Shown here: one piece after another, positions 21,001-32,359 of the stretch | How the letters are laid out: every line of letters begins with the position of its first letter | How positions within the stretch are numbered: position 1 is the stretch's first letter | Source: Amoebophrya sp. A120 | Taxonomy: Eukaryota; Sar; Dinophyceae; Syndiniales; Amoebophryaceae | Length of the DNA stretch: 64,000 bases | Assembly: GCA_905178155.1 (NCBI GenBank) | Contig: CAJINV010000009.1 | Span: 3,404,768-3,468,767, forward strand | Reading direction: 5' to 3' | The notes under the pieces: generated by a model | What the model was told of the DNA's origin: nothing | Seen by the model: only the letters and a program-made list of their open reading frames with translations | The model's database searches: none | Position numbers and translations under genes: made by a program

Positions 21001-23756
21001 GCAACTACAAGGTGTCGCCCGAAGACGATTCGGAGTCGTTGCAACTAGCGATAGAAAACGGGGAGGCGTTCATCGACGAAGCGACCGGCGAGGTTGTTTA
21101 CACCGACGAGGCGGATGCGATGCACCACAACAAAAAGGAGCGGAGAAACAACCAAAAGAACAGTCTACTGACGATCATCACCGGGGAAAACCCCTGGGAC
21201 CCGGTGGATTTGTACAAATTGCGGCAATTGACGACCGGCCGGGTGTATGAACTGCAAAAGTATCGTACTCGTATAAATGCATGACAAATTCCCTCCGCAT
21301 GAGAAATAAAATTTGTAATGCGGATTTCCCTAGAGAAAAGAATTTGTAATGCAAGCCTTGCATTTATACGAGTACGATACTTTTGCACAGGATAGGGTGG
21401 ACACGAAGGAGATGAACTTCGGACTCATCGGGTCGTGCTGCTACTTTATGGATTGTAAAAATGTCTGGGTCTGGAAGATTCTTACATTTGTCATGCATGT
21501 CTGACATGACTCGAGAATCTGTGATGCATGGGTACGAAAAGGCTCTCTGATCTGTCATGTAAAAACGTTGTTTCTCATGCGGAATACGCAACACATAGCA
21601 GCTCAAAAATTTGTCATGCCTGGCTGCGTATTGCAGTCCAGCTATCATCCACTTTTAGCATTACAAGTTTCCAGACCCAGACATTTTTACATTTGATATA
21701 CTTGGGCGCTTTAAAAGCGTTGCGGAACTTGCGGGTGCTGCGGTTGAGAGATTGCAATTTGAACGACGGCGTGGCGGACACGTTGTTAAAGTTGCTGAAG
21801 CGGTGCAAGTTGGTGCAACTCGTTCTGTCCAACAACTATTTCGGAGATGCGTTGATGAAGAAGATGATCGTCTACTTCGAGGACCGCGCGCATTCCGAGG
21901 ATTTGAAACTCTTGCAAGTCGACAAAAACATGATCCGGGGAAACGGTTTTCGCGAGTGGCGGTCCGACGATTTCGAGGAGCAGATCACCATCGACGAACT
22001 CTGTCTCGGCACGGAGTTCTTCGGCAACCCCTTGCTCGGGGATAAGGGCGTAACGAATCTGGTCCGGTCTTTGCAATTCGAGATTGAGCAGTTCAAGTTG
22101 GACCAGGTGAAGAAACCAACGGATGAAGACGACGCGGAGAACAGCTTCTCCGACGAATCCGCCGGGAACAACTCGCCGAACAACGCGAAAGCGAAAAAGA
22201 AATTTCAGATCAAGAAGCTGATGCGCAAGGTCGCACGACGAAACCAGCGAGGGACCAGTCAGGACGCCAAGAAATTGGAACAAACGCAGCAGTCGAGCTC
22301 CAGTGAGGAACCGCAGAAGAAAAAGGAGGACGACCCGCAGCCGATCGCGAAGCCGGTCAAGTGGAAGTTCAAGTGTCTCCGGGCGTTGCGGCTGTGCCAC
22401 TGTCGGCTGACGGTGAAGGGCGCAAAAGCCGTCGCGAACTACATCTGCCATCCCTCGGCGCTGCCGTTAAAGATCCTCGCTTTGGACGGCAACGCGATCA
22501 AGGACGACGGGCTGGAGTTTTTGATGAAGGGGTTTTGCCAGCGGTTGAAGATCCGGCAGGGCGGGGCGCACGCCGCGACCGCGGCGCAGGCGAAAAAAGT
22601 GGTGTCGGATTTGGATGATATTGACGAGGAGGAACAGAAGCGGTTGGATGAGGAGAACGAAGACAAGGAGTTTGAAATGGCGGCGGCCGCGGGTACCTCC
22701 ATGCTGGATATGGACATCACCGAGGAATACGTGTTGCACCAATGCGAGAGAAAAGCGGTGGGTGCGGATCCCGTGTTGGAGGAGCTAGGGTTAAACGACT
22801 GCTTGCTGACCGACGCGAGTCTGAACATGCTGATGATCTTCATCCGGACAGAGAGGTTGGATCTGGTAATATCAAAAGGAAAAATCTCCCCTCCCCAGAT
22901 CAAAAGGAAATTTCTTATGCTGGATTTGCGTACACAAATCAAATCTGTGTTGCAGTATAGGATTGCAGTCCATATCAAGCCTAAGTGGAAGGGTTTTGAC
23001 GTAGACGCGTAGCACGGAAAATGTGTACATTGTAGGCCGCATGGCATCACAAACCGCCTGCATCTGTGGCGGAGTCGCTGGATTGGCCTTCTTGCAATAC
23101 AGAGACGATTTGTGGTCGCCAATCAGCATCACAAATTTTCAGAAGTGCCCGTTTTTGGTATCGAGAGGGGGGACTTTTCCTCACGATAGGTAAGACTGGG
23201 CGGAATGAACCCGATGTCGACGCAGATGCGGAAAGACATTCACATATCCTGAGTAAAAACGGCCCCACCCCATAGTTGTCATGCAGATTTGCGATTACAG
23301 GAAGATTTGTAATGCGCATCTCCATGAGAGAGAGAGAGAGGCATTTCCAATCACGTTTTGGAATTTGTAATGCTGTAAACAGGATAAGCAGATGAATTTG
23401 TGATGCGGCTGCACTTGCTAAACTGCACTACACTACGGACTGGAATTTGTCATGCGTGGCTCCCAAAGCTTCTGGGTTTGTATTGCTAAGTATGGGGTAA
23501 GGACGTTTTTACATATGATATCACAACCACAACATGGAGGTTGCGAAGATCCGGAACGTGAACCGCGGATATCCTGTGCAAAAGTATCGTACTCGTACAA
23601 ATGCAAGTTTAGCATTACAAATCTTTTTCTTGAGGGAAATCTGCATTACAAATTTTATTTCTCATGCTGGGGAAAGTTGTAATGCATTTATACGAGTACG
23701 ATACTTTTGCAGTGCATAGCGGATTCATCACCGCAAAAGTACCCGTGATGTTCTAG
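15084..23756 (+). CDS. Two-pass membrane protein with Cys-rich ectodomain and LRR-like tail
   Basis: About 1873 residues if translation starts at 15084; spliced length divides by three. Order: basic N-terminus (R-R-K-K-K), hydrophobic segment near 15490-15540, a long Ser/Thr/Pro-rich region (16080-18060), a Cys-rich block (C-L-R-E-R-C-L, C-A-A-L-N-C-L-Q-C, C-T-V-C, 18410-18660), a clear membrane helix (Y-I-F-G-G-I..F-V-V-F-I-V-F-F-I-Y) followed by basic G-R-Y-R-K, then a cytoplasmic part with leucine-rich-repeat-like motifs (A-L-R-N-L-R-V-L-R-L-R-D-C-N-L; L-R-A-L-R-L-C-H-C-R-L; L-E-E-L-G-L-N-D-C-L-L) and acidic linkers. Positive charges beside both helices suggest both ends are cytoplasmic. 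A receptor or sensor role is inference. One GT-AG intron (19566-19808) and eleven introners. The ATG at 15540 is the alternative start; it would drop the first hydrophobic segment. Confidence 0.8.
15591..15852. mobile_element. Introner, family A (262 bp)
   Basis: Perfect duplication CGGAT at 15586-15590 and 15853-15857. Removal joins R-N-V-T-D to E-I-I-L-D. Confidence 0.93.
15898..16050. mobile_element. Introner, family B (153 bp)
   Basis: Perfect duplication GGCCA at 15893-15897 and 16051-16055. Removal joins S-S-L-A to T-E-F-R-M. Only 45 bp separate it from the previous element. Confidence 0.93.
18712..18990. mobile_element. Introner, family C (279 bp)
   Basis: Perfect duplication GTCGT at 18707-18711 and 18991-18995. 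Removal joins N-L-G-V-V to P-V-N-I-T. Confidence 0.93.
19081..19401. mobile_element. Introner, family D (321 bp)
   Basis: Left TATCACAAGGAAAAACCC, right GATTTTTCCTCTCAATA, with a CCCCTCCCC / GGGGAGGGG arm inside each end. Perfect duplication ACCTT at 19076-19080 and 19402-19406. Removal joins P-Q-Y-L to P-Y-I-F-G at the start of the membrane helix. Confidence 0.93.
19858..20167. mobile_element. Introner, family D (310 bp)
   Basis: Flanks GAGCT (19853-19857) and GGGGT (20168-20172) are a diverged duplication. The frame reads S-K-Q-S/G-W-D-E-E-I whichever copy is kept. Confidence 0.88.
20216..20498. mobile_element. Introner, family C (283 bp)
   Basis: Perfect duplication CGCAG at 20211-20215 and 20499-20503. 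Removal joins E-H-R-S to E-K-C-R-R. 48 bp after a family D element. Confidence 0.93.
21246..21394. mobile_element. Introner, family B (149 bp)
   Basis: Perfect duplication GGGTG at 21241-21245 and 21395-21399. Removal joins T-T-G-R-V to D-T-K-E-M. Confidence 0.93.
21447..21698. mobile_element. Introner, family A (252 bp)
   Basis: Perfect duplication TACTT at 21442-21446 and 21699-21703. Removal joins S-C-C-Y-L to G-A-L-K-A-L-R-N-L, rebuilding a leucine-rich repeat. Confidence 0.95.
22870..23188. mobile_element. Introner, family D (319 bp)
   Basis: Perfect duplication GGTAA at 22865-22869 and 23189-23193. Removal joins R-L-D-L-V to R-L-G-G-M. Confidence 0.93.
23245..23520. mobile_element. 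Introner, family C (276 bp)
   Basis: Perfect duplication TCACA at 23240-23244 and 23521-23525. Removal joins R-K-D-I-H to N-H-N-M-E. A GA dinucleotide run (about 23322-23341) lies inside. Confidence 0.92.
23570..23718. mobile_element. Introner, family B (149 bp)
   Basis: Perfect duplication GCGGA at 23565-23569 and 23719-23723. Removal joins N-V-N-R-G to F-I-T-A-K, twelve codons before the stop. Confidence 0.93.
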
Positions 23757-25573
23757 GGAGGAGGAGGAGGTGGTTGGCTGAAGATGTTGGACTGATAAGG
23801 CGCGGAAAAAGTGCTACTGCTTGTACTTTACCATGTAGTACACTAGAGCTTCAAGAAAAAGAATTCAAAAACTGCAAATCCAAATTTTCTTTACTTATCA
23901 ATCTATCACGAGCGACTGATTTTTTGACACTGACGGAACTAACCGTGTACCGAGCTTTTACTTTAATTTACTTTACTTCGCAAGATGAAAATCTGTTATA
24001 CCTCAAAAACGCTTAGAATCTTGATAATAGATACGCATTTAGACCAGAAGAACTAGTAACACCCGAATCGTACTACCGATTCTGGGCCTGTCGTTCCTAT
24101 CGTGCTCTACCACCAAGGGCCGCAGGGTAGTAAGCACATTCATCTTCAGTAAGCAAGATATACAGAATCAGCGCTGTCGTGCGCGGAAGTGATAAACCAA
24201 TCGTGCAAGAAGCGCGTAGCAGAGAGCTGCATTTATGCTTTTGAACAACAGAAAGCTCCTTTGCTAAGGGAAATAAGTACCTTTTCAAGCGTGCATGAGA
24301 AGAAAAAGACTACAACAACCGATGAAGTTTGTTAAGAATTTACCCTTGGAGAAGTCGTGCAAGCCTTAATACAGTTCCAGTACAAAATCAAACAAATCAA
24401 CGTCAATCTAGACCCAATTTTTTACCAATTCTTCAACAAAGTAAGCGCCCAGAACTTTACGAATCGCGTATTAGAATTTTATCACCATGTGCTTTAGGGT
24501 GATAAAGTACAGTAAGTATTTACGAACTCTGCTCCTGCATTAAGGAGGGAGGAGGGACAAGAAGAAGAGAACAGCTAAGTAGCTAGCCCCTGCTCGTCTC
24601 GCCCTCGCGTTGACCACAGCGAGACACTTGCACCAAGCAGAGTTTGGTGCATACCACTCTGCTTGAGGACGAAATAGGAGAACACGAGGTGAGTACAACT
24701 TAGCAGTCGGCGCTACCTCCAGATGAACTCTACCCAGATGATGACCTGTATTTGCTGTTTTTCAAAAATTTGTATATAATTGCTGTGAAATTAGACAAAA
24801 ATCTTGGACTCGTCCTGTAGAACAAGACGAGTCCAGACGGATCCGATTGACTCTGAAATAAATCAACGAATCATGTTGTTCACTTCATACAGTGTCATGC
24901 ACCAGGACGAAGGATACAGGCCAGCTGTTTCCTCGTCTGCTTATGCGGTGAAGATCATGATTATGTGCTGATACAAAAAAATTGTTGTAGGTCTTAACAC
25001 TTGCTCCTGATGAAATAGAAATGTTGGATGCAGTTCCAGTAGTTGATCTTGATGTGGTTCAATGAGAGCTCTGAAAGAACAAGCGAAAAACCAGATCCAG
25101 TTCTTGCCTCTGAGTGAAGTGTAGCCGTGCAACAACATCCCCCGATCGCGATCCAAAAGGCGAGTCGTTTGGACGAGTTCTGTCGCTTTCGTTCCTCACA
25201 ATAAAGATCTCTCCCTGCAGCTCTGTTACGATCTAAATATACTCTGCAGAGATAGAAGGAGCAGACGCAGAGCTGCTTGCCACGGCCGCGATCGCAGATT
25301 CGGAAACATCATCGTCTAGCTCTGCAATGGGTTATTTCCAGTACATGTCATCCTCCTCTTCTTCAGTGACTCGGTTCTCTCTGTCGCTATGATAGAAAGT
25401 GCTATTCCATCATTTCCATGAACTGCAACAGGATGAAGACAGAAGCTGCACATAGATAGCTGCCATTCACTTTTTTCTTCACGCACATCTTCTTTCGAAA
25501 AACAGATTATGATACGGCTGCTTGCCGTTGCCACCAGTGAATAGAGAACAGAGCAGTAGCTGTCCAAGAAATT
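23757..25573. other. Intergenic, nothing recognised
   Basis: 1.8 kb, relatively A/T-rich, short open frames only. No introner, no RNA gene and no repeat array seen. Confidence 0.5.
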
Positions 25574-28500
25574 ATGGGCGGTTCATCTTCCGCGAAGGGC
25601 CGCGGAAAGTCCTCAGGCGGAAACAAACACAATGGAAAAAGCGGCAAAGGCAAGGGTAAAAAGGGCGGGAAAAATAAGGGCGCCTCAAATAACAAACTCT
25701 CCAGCAACGCCCGGGAACTTGCGGAGATAAAAGCGCTCGAGGACCGCGTGGTCATTGAAGCGCCAAGGAAGGGCCAAATCTACGCGGACGAAGTTCAACT
25801 ACCGGACGCGTCTGATAGTACATCAAATGCAGTAGTAGATCAGAGCAAAGTAGAGGCGCAAAATAAAGCCTCCAGCAGCTCCAGCGGTCCCCTCCTGACG
25901 AAGAAATTTTTCTCGGATTTGCCCATCAGCCGGAAGACGAATTCGGGCTTGAAGGATAATAAATTTCTGCAAATGACGCCCATTCAAAGAGCGGCGATTC
26001 CGCACGCGTTGGCGGGGAGGGATATTATGGGTGAGGCGAAAACCGGGAGCGGAAAGACCCTGGCGTTTTTGATTCCGGTTTTGGAGAAGCTGTACCGGGA
26101 AAGATGGTATAACATATTGGTTCTTTTGCATCACAGATTTTCGAATATGCCGCAAAGCGGTCCCACTTCTTCTTTTTGCCCAGGAAGATAAATGGAAATA
26201 ATCTTCGGATGATGATCTGCGCATGAACAAAACTGCGTCTGCTCAAGGTCAAGCATGTGCCACAGCATGAGAAGGTGCACCTAGTAGACATCATCTAATA
26301 TCATCTTACAACCCAACTTCTCAGGTCATCCCTCGACGGTCTCGGCGCGCTAATCATTTCCCCCACGAAGGAACTGGCGTACCAGATTTTCCAAGTGCTG
26401 AAACAAATCGGCAAGCACCACGATTTTTCTGCCGGCTGCCTGGTCGGTGGTCGGGACTTCGAATCCGAGCAGAAGGGGATTACCAAGATGAATTTGATAG
26501 TCGCCACTCCCGGGCGGTTATTGCAGCACTTGGAGGAAACCAGCTTGTTTCAAACGGACAATCTCCAAATTCTAGTCCTGGACGAAGCGGACAGGATTTT
26601 GGACTTGGGCTTCAAGGACGTCATGAACAACATTCTAGAGCAGCTCGGGTCGGCCAATTCCCGCCAAACGTTGCTGTTTTCCGCGACGCTGAGGCCGAAC
26701 ATTCACCAGCTGGCAAATTGCGCCCTGTCCAGTGAGAAACAGGTGTTGGCATTGAACGGCGGCGGGAACAGAACAACTGGTGGAACCCCAGGAGCATACT
26801 CTGCGGCAACGGGGGATACTAGTTTGTTGACCCAAGATCAACAAATGGAGAAAAACCGCCTGCAACAGCACTACACAATTCTCCCTTTGAATGAGAAAAT
26901 TACGATGCTGTTCGCCTTTCTCCGTGCCCACTCGTATCAACTGTAAAAATGTCTGGGTCTGGAAACTTGTAATGCTAAAGTGTGCAAGAGGAAAACACTT
27001 CCTTATGCAGAAAAGCATGACAAGTTTGCAGAACGCTTTCCCATCCGAAGTCCGCATGAGAAACTGCGTTCTTGTATGACATGAGAGGCTACCACTTTTG
27101 TTGGTCACGCAATACAGATTTCACAGGAATGCAAGACCAGCATGACAAGTCGCATTCTGCCAGACCCAGACATTTTTGCAATCCATAACTCGCAGAAGAA
27201 AACCATTGTGTTTTTCAGCAGCTGCAAGCAGGTCCGGTTTTTCTACGAGACTTTCAAACGGTATGGAAGCGTCCGGTTTGAAATCGTCAAAGTTGAAATA
27301 ATTTGTAATGCATAAAATGCAGCATGACCCGAGGCACGTGTGTTGCAGAGCATGCAAGTGAGGCCGATTGTAAGCCTGTTTGGGGTTACAGCTCGAGCTG
27401 CTGAAGTAGCATGAGAAAATCGCTCCTCTTTGCCTAAACAGCATGACAGAGTGGATTTAGGGACCACCGAAATTTGTCTTGCGCCACTTAGAAACTGGGT
27501 TCCAACTGGCATCCATTTTATGCATCGCAAATTATTTCAACTTTGTCGATTTCAACTCTGACACATCCATAAACGGCTGAAGCCCGGCCCGGCGCTGTTC
27601 GAGTTCCACGGGAAGATGTCGTTAACGAAACGCTTGCTGATTTTCAACAGCTACCTCGAAAAGGAGCGCGCGGCCTGCTTGCTCTCGACCGACGTGGCCA
27701 GTCGGGGGGTCGATTTCCCGGAAGTGGACTGGGTGGTGCAGGTGGACTGCCTATCGAATGCAAATATGTCTGGGTCTGGACACTTGGAACTTGTGATGCT
27801 AACTTTGGACTAGAAAAATCTGTATTGCATGATCAGCAAGTAGAGCAGGAGTCTAGTTTGTGCTACGCTGGAAGGCCATGCGGAATAGGCATCAAAAAGC
27901 ACTCAGAAAATGAAAATCTGTGATGCTACGGAATACATCACAGACGTCACGGGACATGTAAAATCTGCATCACAAGTTGCAACTTTCCAGACCCAGACAT
28001 ATTTGCATTTGATACTGTCCGGACTCGGTCGACACCTACGTGCACCGAGTGGGGAGAACGGCGCGGTTTCAGAATTTCGGGAACAGTCTGCTGATGCTGT
28101 TGCCGACCGAGAAAAACGGGTTTCTGAAAAAGTTGGTGAACCGGAAAATCGTAGATACTTGCGAGGGGTACGACGAGTGTAGCAGGAGTACAACTGGTCA
28201 TGATAGTCAAACGTCGATCGGTGCACGCAGGAAGCAAGATCGTCTTTCCGACGATTCTGAGGGAGGAGACGACGAAGCAAGAACACCAGCAGAAAATGTT
28301 AAGCGAAAGAACCAACATCAACATCAAGCAGTATTGAAACAGGTGAAGATGAAGCAATCCAAGCAGATCGCTATCCTCCCGCAGATCCGCAGCATGCTGT
28401 CGCAGCTGCCGAACGTGAACCACTTGGCGAAAAAAGCGTTTCAGAGCTACTGCAAGTCCTACTACCTCCAGCCCGACAAGGAAGTTTTTGTGGAAAATCT

Positions 28501-29944
28501 CGAGGAGCTGCCCTTGAACGAATTTAGCCAGAGTCTCGGGCTGGGCGTCACACCGGAACTGGACTTCGAGAAAATGGTGAGCAGGGAGGGAAAGAACAAT
28601 GATAATACTAAAGACGATAGTGGAAGAACAACTACCTCAAGGAACAAAACCTCCAAAACTAAAACAACATCTTCCAAGAAAAAAAGTAAGAGCGACGGCG
28701 CAGAAGCTATACAAGAACCCGAAGATCAGGAAGCAGAAGAACTCCTCGACGCCCCAACTTTCGAGGAGGTGACGCGGAATTCCCGGGCTAAAAAATTGAA
28801 GAACCGGGACAAGGTGCTGGAGCTGCTCGAAAGCATGAAGAAAGGACAGGATCCGGCAGACGGAGCAGAAGACGTGTCGTCCAAGGCGGCGAAACAGGGC
28901 AAATTTGCCAAACGCGTGGAAAAACGACAGTTGCTAAATCAGAAGGAACTGGAATTGGCAGAACAAAACATCGGTGGAATTGCTGACGATAATCCAGACG
29001 ACGCTGTTCTAGTGAAAAAGAAGAAAATGAGCACCAAGACGAGAATGACAGCTGCGGAGCAGGAGGAAAAAATGAATAACCACAGCGACAGCGATGACAT
29101 TGCAGCGAATGATGATAGTACATCTCGCAACAGGCAGCTTCTGACCAACACGGGGCTGCGATCGCAGAAGCTGAAATTTGACGCCAAGGGGAATGTGAAG
29201 GGGAAGACCAAGAACGGGTTGAATCAGAAACACGTGTACTATGGTGAGGAAGACGAGGAGCAAACTTTGCTGGCCCACACCGCCGCGGAATTACGCGATG
29301 AGGAGGAGCGAGGTGGAAACGTTGTTGAAGAAGAAGTTGGTGTTGAACTAGACGACAGTCATCTTCCTGCAAGCGGAGAGTTGTCGTCGTGCAAGACAAA
29401 TTCAAACCCCGATGCGGCTACTTCTACATCTTCCCAGAATCAGAGACTGATTGACCGCCAGGCCTATTTGAAGAAGCTGCAATCCCGGATGGCCCTCACC
29501 TCCGATTTTGACAAAAAGCAGGATCAGCAGAAGAGGCGAGAACGGTTTTTGAAGAAGAAGTTGATCCAGAAAAGGGCCTTAGAAGAACGCGAGTACGGGG
29601 TAAGTAGCGGCTCTGAAGATGGCGGCGGTCGTGGGGGAGAACTGCAGGTCCGATTAGGCGGCGCTAGCGACAGCGAAGGTGGAGGAAGCGAGGTGGGCGG
29701 TGGCGAGAACGGGGGTCGAAGTGATGGGGAGAACGGCGAGGAACTACATGGTCTTCAGCATGGGTCGCATCACCAGGCAGCAGCTGCCAGTACTACATCT
29801 AGAAGCAAACCGGCGAAGAAGAGAAAAATGAATGGCGAACCAGATGAGCACAGTTGCAGGCGAGGAAAAGCGGCGATAAAGCCAGCAAACCAAACTTTGG
29901 AAGAGCTCGAGGCAGAAGCGATTCGAAGATTGCTAGAGGAATAG
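25574..29944 (+). CDS. DBP4: DEAD-box RNA helicase, Dbp4/DDX10 type
   Basis: ATP-dependent RNA helicase expected in the nucleolus, acting on 18S pre-rRNA/U14 in small-subunit assembly. 1103 residues; spliced length divides by three. Basic Gly/Lys N-terminus, then the Q motif (F-S-D-L-P-I-S..M-T-P-I-Q), motif [15 protein letters not shown] (Ia), T-P-G-R, D-E-A-D, S-A-T, then [20 protein letters not shown] and H-R-V-G-R-T-A-R. The [13 protein letters not shown] and D-F-S-A-G signatures fit Dbp4 better than other DEAD-box groups. The long C-terminal half is charged, Lys/Glu-rich and low-complexity, as in DDX10. One GT-AG intron (26107-26324) lies just after motif I; three introners at 26935, 27262 and 27752 split the second RecA domain. 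Confidence 0.95.
26935..27187. mobile_element. Introner, family A (253 bp)
   Basis: Perfect duplication ACTCG at 26930-26934 and 27188-27192. Removal joins L-R-A-H-S to Q-K-K-T-I-V-F-F, the expected start of helicase domain 2. Confidence 0.95.
27262..27571. mobile_element. Introner, family G (310 bp)
   Basis: Left TATGGAAGCGTCCGG, right CTGACACATCCATA, with a strong inner inverted repeat (GAAATCGTCAAAGTTGAAAT and its mirror). Perfect duplication AACGG at 27257-27261 and 27572-27576. Removal joins E-T-F-K-R to L-K-P-G-P. Confidence 0.95.
27752..28014 (+). mobile_element. Introner, family A (263 bp)
   Basis: Flanks CTGCC (27747-27751) and CTGTC (28015-28019) differ by one base that is synonymous (TGC/TGT). 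Removal gives [17 protein letters not shown], the helicase motif VI region. Confidence 0.94.
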
Positions 29945-31211
29945 AGTTTTTTTCTACGACTGGGCCTACCCCCAACAAGGACTGATGCTCATCTTCTTCT
30001 TCGTGGATGCAACTTTTATTTCTTGACAGAGTATACTTAGTTAAAAATGCAACGAACCAACGATTGTCAAAGCTTTTCAGCATGCTGGGGTTTATTGACT
30101 CTACTGCCGGAGCAGCGGTATATTGGGTCTACAGTAGAATTTGCAGGCATGTTCTTCTACTCATCTCATTGAGGGCGCTCTCTGTAGTGCCCCGAGCTCG
30201 TGCAAAATCATCGTCAGTCTAACGTCGAGGGTAGATTTGATTTCGATCTACTTGGACGAGAAGCGAATTATAAGTACGCCAATTGCAGATGCAGTCGGTT
30301 CTCGTTTTGGATGAGAAGTTGTGTATGATTTTGAAGCGATTTAGTGGTCGTGTTGTCTTTCGTGGAGAAGACGAATAAAAGTGCGATCAGGTGGACTACA
30401 TCGGTTTTTTCGTAGAATGCGGAACGAAAAAAAGCAAACTTGATTTTGCGCCTTTCGGTTTTCGTCCCTGTGCGCAGGCCGTTGAATGGCCTCCAGGTTA
30501 TGATGTTTGATGACATAAGTCTTATCCACCACCGCCGAGCAACCTTCGGTTTTGAGCGTTCGTCGCAATGTTTCCAACTGTAACTGTCGGTCTTTGCAGC
30601 TTTCGTGCGCTTTTGAAGATGTCTTTCGTGGAGCATTTCCATTGCTTGACGTCAATGTCTGATGTCGTAGATGGTTTTGTCTTTTGAATGGGGCAGCGAG
30701 GAGACGTTTCTGCAACCAAGTCCACTTGTTGTTTGTCAGATTTGTTATCGTTGCTCAAATTTTTACAGGCGGTTTTGTTCATATTTTCGATCACTTGTTG
30801 GAAGTCCAAACCCAAAGCCGCTCCCCGCAGCTTTTTGGTTCTTTCCTACTAGAGGCGGAAAAACAAAATAAAAGTAAGCCTCAATTTCAAACTGTGAAGC
30901 TCGAGTAAGTCTAAGTACTAACTTTCCCTCTTTTCGTTAATTTCACTGTAGTCGCACTTTCTGTCCTCGATAGAGCTTTTTACGAGGGAGCCTATAGTTG
31001 TCCGGTCCTTGCACGGCCTTACTACAGTTCTCGATCGAGGCACCGCTGTTGCAGCAAACAGGGGGAGCTAGGAGGGCTCCTACGAAATCGGACTTGGTGG
31101 CACGGAACAACGCGCACTGCCCTTGTGCCGATTTGAACAAGCCAAAGTGACGGGCTAACTGGTGCGACTAGAGCGGAGTTCACCGAATCCTGAAAGGAGG
31201 AAAACCAAGTC
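29945..31211. other. Intergenic, nothing firmly recognised
   Basis: A minus-strand open frame at 30522-30815 (97 codons) is Lys/Gln/Ser-rich but matches nothing I know. The rest holds short frames only. No introners. Confidence 0.45.
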
Positions 31212-31622
31212 ATGATGGTGCATCCACCGCAACGTGGTGGTGCGTGGAAGTCGAAGACGGAGAAAAAAATCGCCGTTGCCGTTGGACTAACTGTTGCCTG
31301 CGGGTTGATTGCCGCGGAAGGTATAAAATAAAAATGTTCTTTATGTTATCTTCCATGTTTCGGAACGCAATGCTGCCTCAATTATAGTAGTGCTGTGCTA
31401 AATTTTTATACTTTTACTTTTCCTTTACAATTAATTTGCATTTCCGCACTATACGAAACCATTTGAAACTTTACATCAACAGCCCTCGACGTAGCGACGC
31501 TGAAGCAAAGGGAGGAACAAGGTAAAGCTTTTAAGTACTTTATCGACGGCACCAAGCGCAGCTGCTACATCTATCATGTGGACATTTCTTTGAATTTCGT
31601 GCGCTTGCTGTTGCTGTTATAA
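31212..31622 (+). CDS. Small one-TM protein, 3' end uncertain
   Basis: Exon 31212-31320 begins M-M-V-H-P-P-Q-R-G-G and contains a basic stretch (K-S-K-T-E-K-K) followed by the hydrophobic segment I-A-V-A-V-G-L-T-V-A-C-G-L-I-A-A. A GT-AG intron 31321-31482 joins G-A-A-G to C-C, continuing A-L-D-V-A-T-L-K-Q-R-E-E-Q. From there the frame either stays open to TAA at 31620-31622 or is spliced again at GTAAAG (31522). The shape (short, basic, one helix) resembles small mitochondrial inner-membrane subunits, but I cannot name it. There is no introner in this gene. Confidence 0.5.
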
Positions 31623-32359
31623 ATAAAGTAGTTGTCCTCGACGTGCCTACAACCCCTGTCTTCAGAAAACTCAGTACTTTGTCGTGTACACGGCTCTAGT
31701 GATCATCCGGCGTTGAGTATACAAAGGTTTGATCTCAGTATCTTATGATCCTCTGCTGTGAAGAAGGCATTATTTGCATTTCTGAGGTTCGACAGCTACG
31801 AAACCGCGCAAGCAACGGCATGAACGTACCTCGGGGGCTCCTCGAAGACACGCAGCACAAAGGCCTGCACAAACCGCTTCATCATTTCTGCAATTTCTGA
31901 AGCGACTCGCGCCGGGTACTCGTACGACACCGGCCGTGCAGCAGCAGCCCATGCCGCAACGGCACCCGCCCGCCCTTCTCCCGGCAATCGCTCGCGCTCC
32001 CCAAGCACCTGCGCTTACGGTTGCACTTCCTGGTGTTATTGCGGGAGCACCAGACGCACCGGCAGCACGGGGCCGGCGTGATGTGGCGAAGTGGCTGGGC
32101 CCAATTTATCTAGAGGAAGCATCGGGGTCGTGACGTCTTGCATGGTAGATCACTTTTTCTTTTATTTGTTTGTGCCAGGCTCTGCTTCCTGATGCTTGAT
32201 TAATATTAATGCTGGTTCATTGACGTGTACGTGTTCCTGGTACCACTACCAGTTCATATTCGACGTATGCGTTTCTGGTTTTCCAGCAGTGCTGCGCCAC
32301 TAGGAGGTTGTGTCGCGGGTTGTCCGTTTCCAGAACAACCTTCTTGCGGGACCTTAGCC
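31623..32359. other. Gap with a possible minus-strand exon
   Basis: On the minus strand, 32008-31820 encodes a helical stretch Y-P-A-R-V-A-S-E-I-A-E-M-M-K-R-F-V-Q-A-F-V-L-R-V-F-E-E-P, preceded by a CAG acceptor and followed by GTACGT. It resembles the helix of CENP-X/MHF2-type histone folds. This is suggestive only; it would be the sole minus-strand gene in the window. The plus strand has an Ala/Pro-rich open frame in the same place. Confidence 0.25.

Noticed and set aside
23322-23341. GA dinucleotide run as a regulatory site
   Set aside because: It is inside a family C introner and looks like a simple microsatellite.
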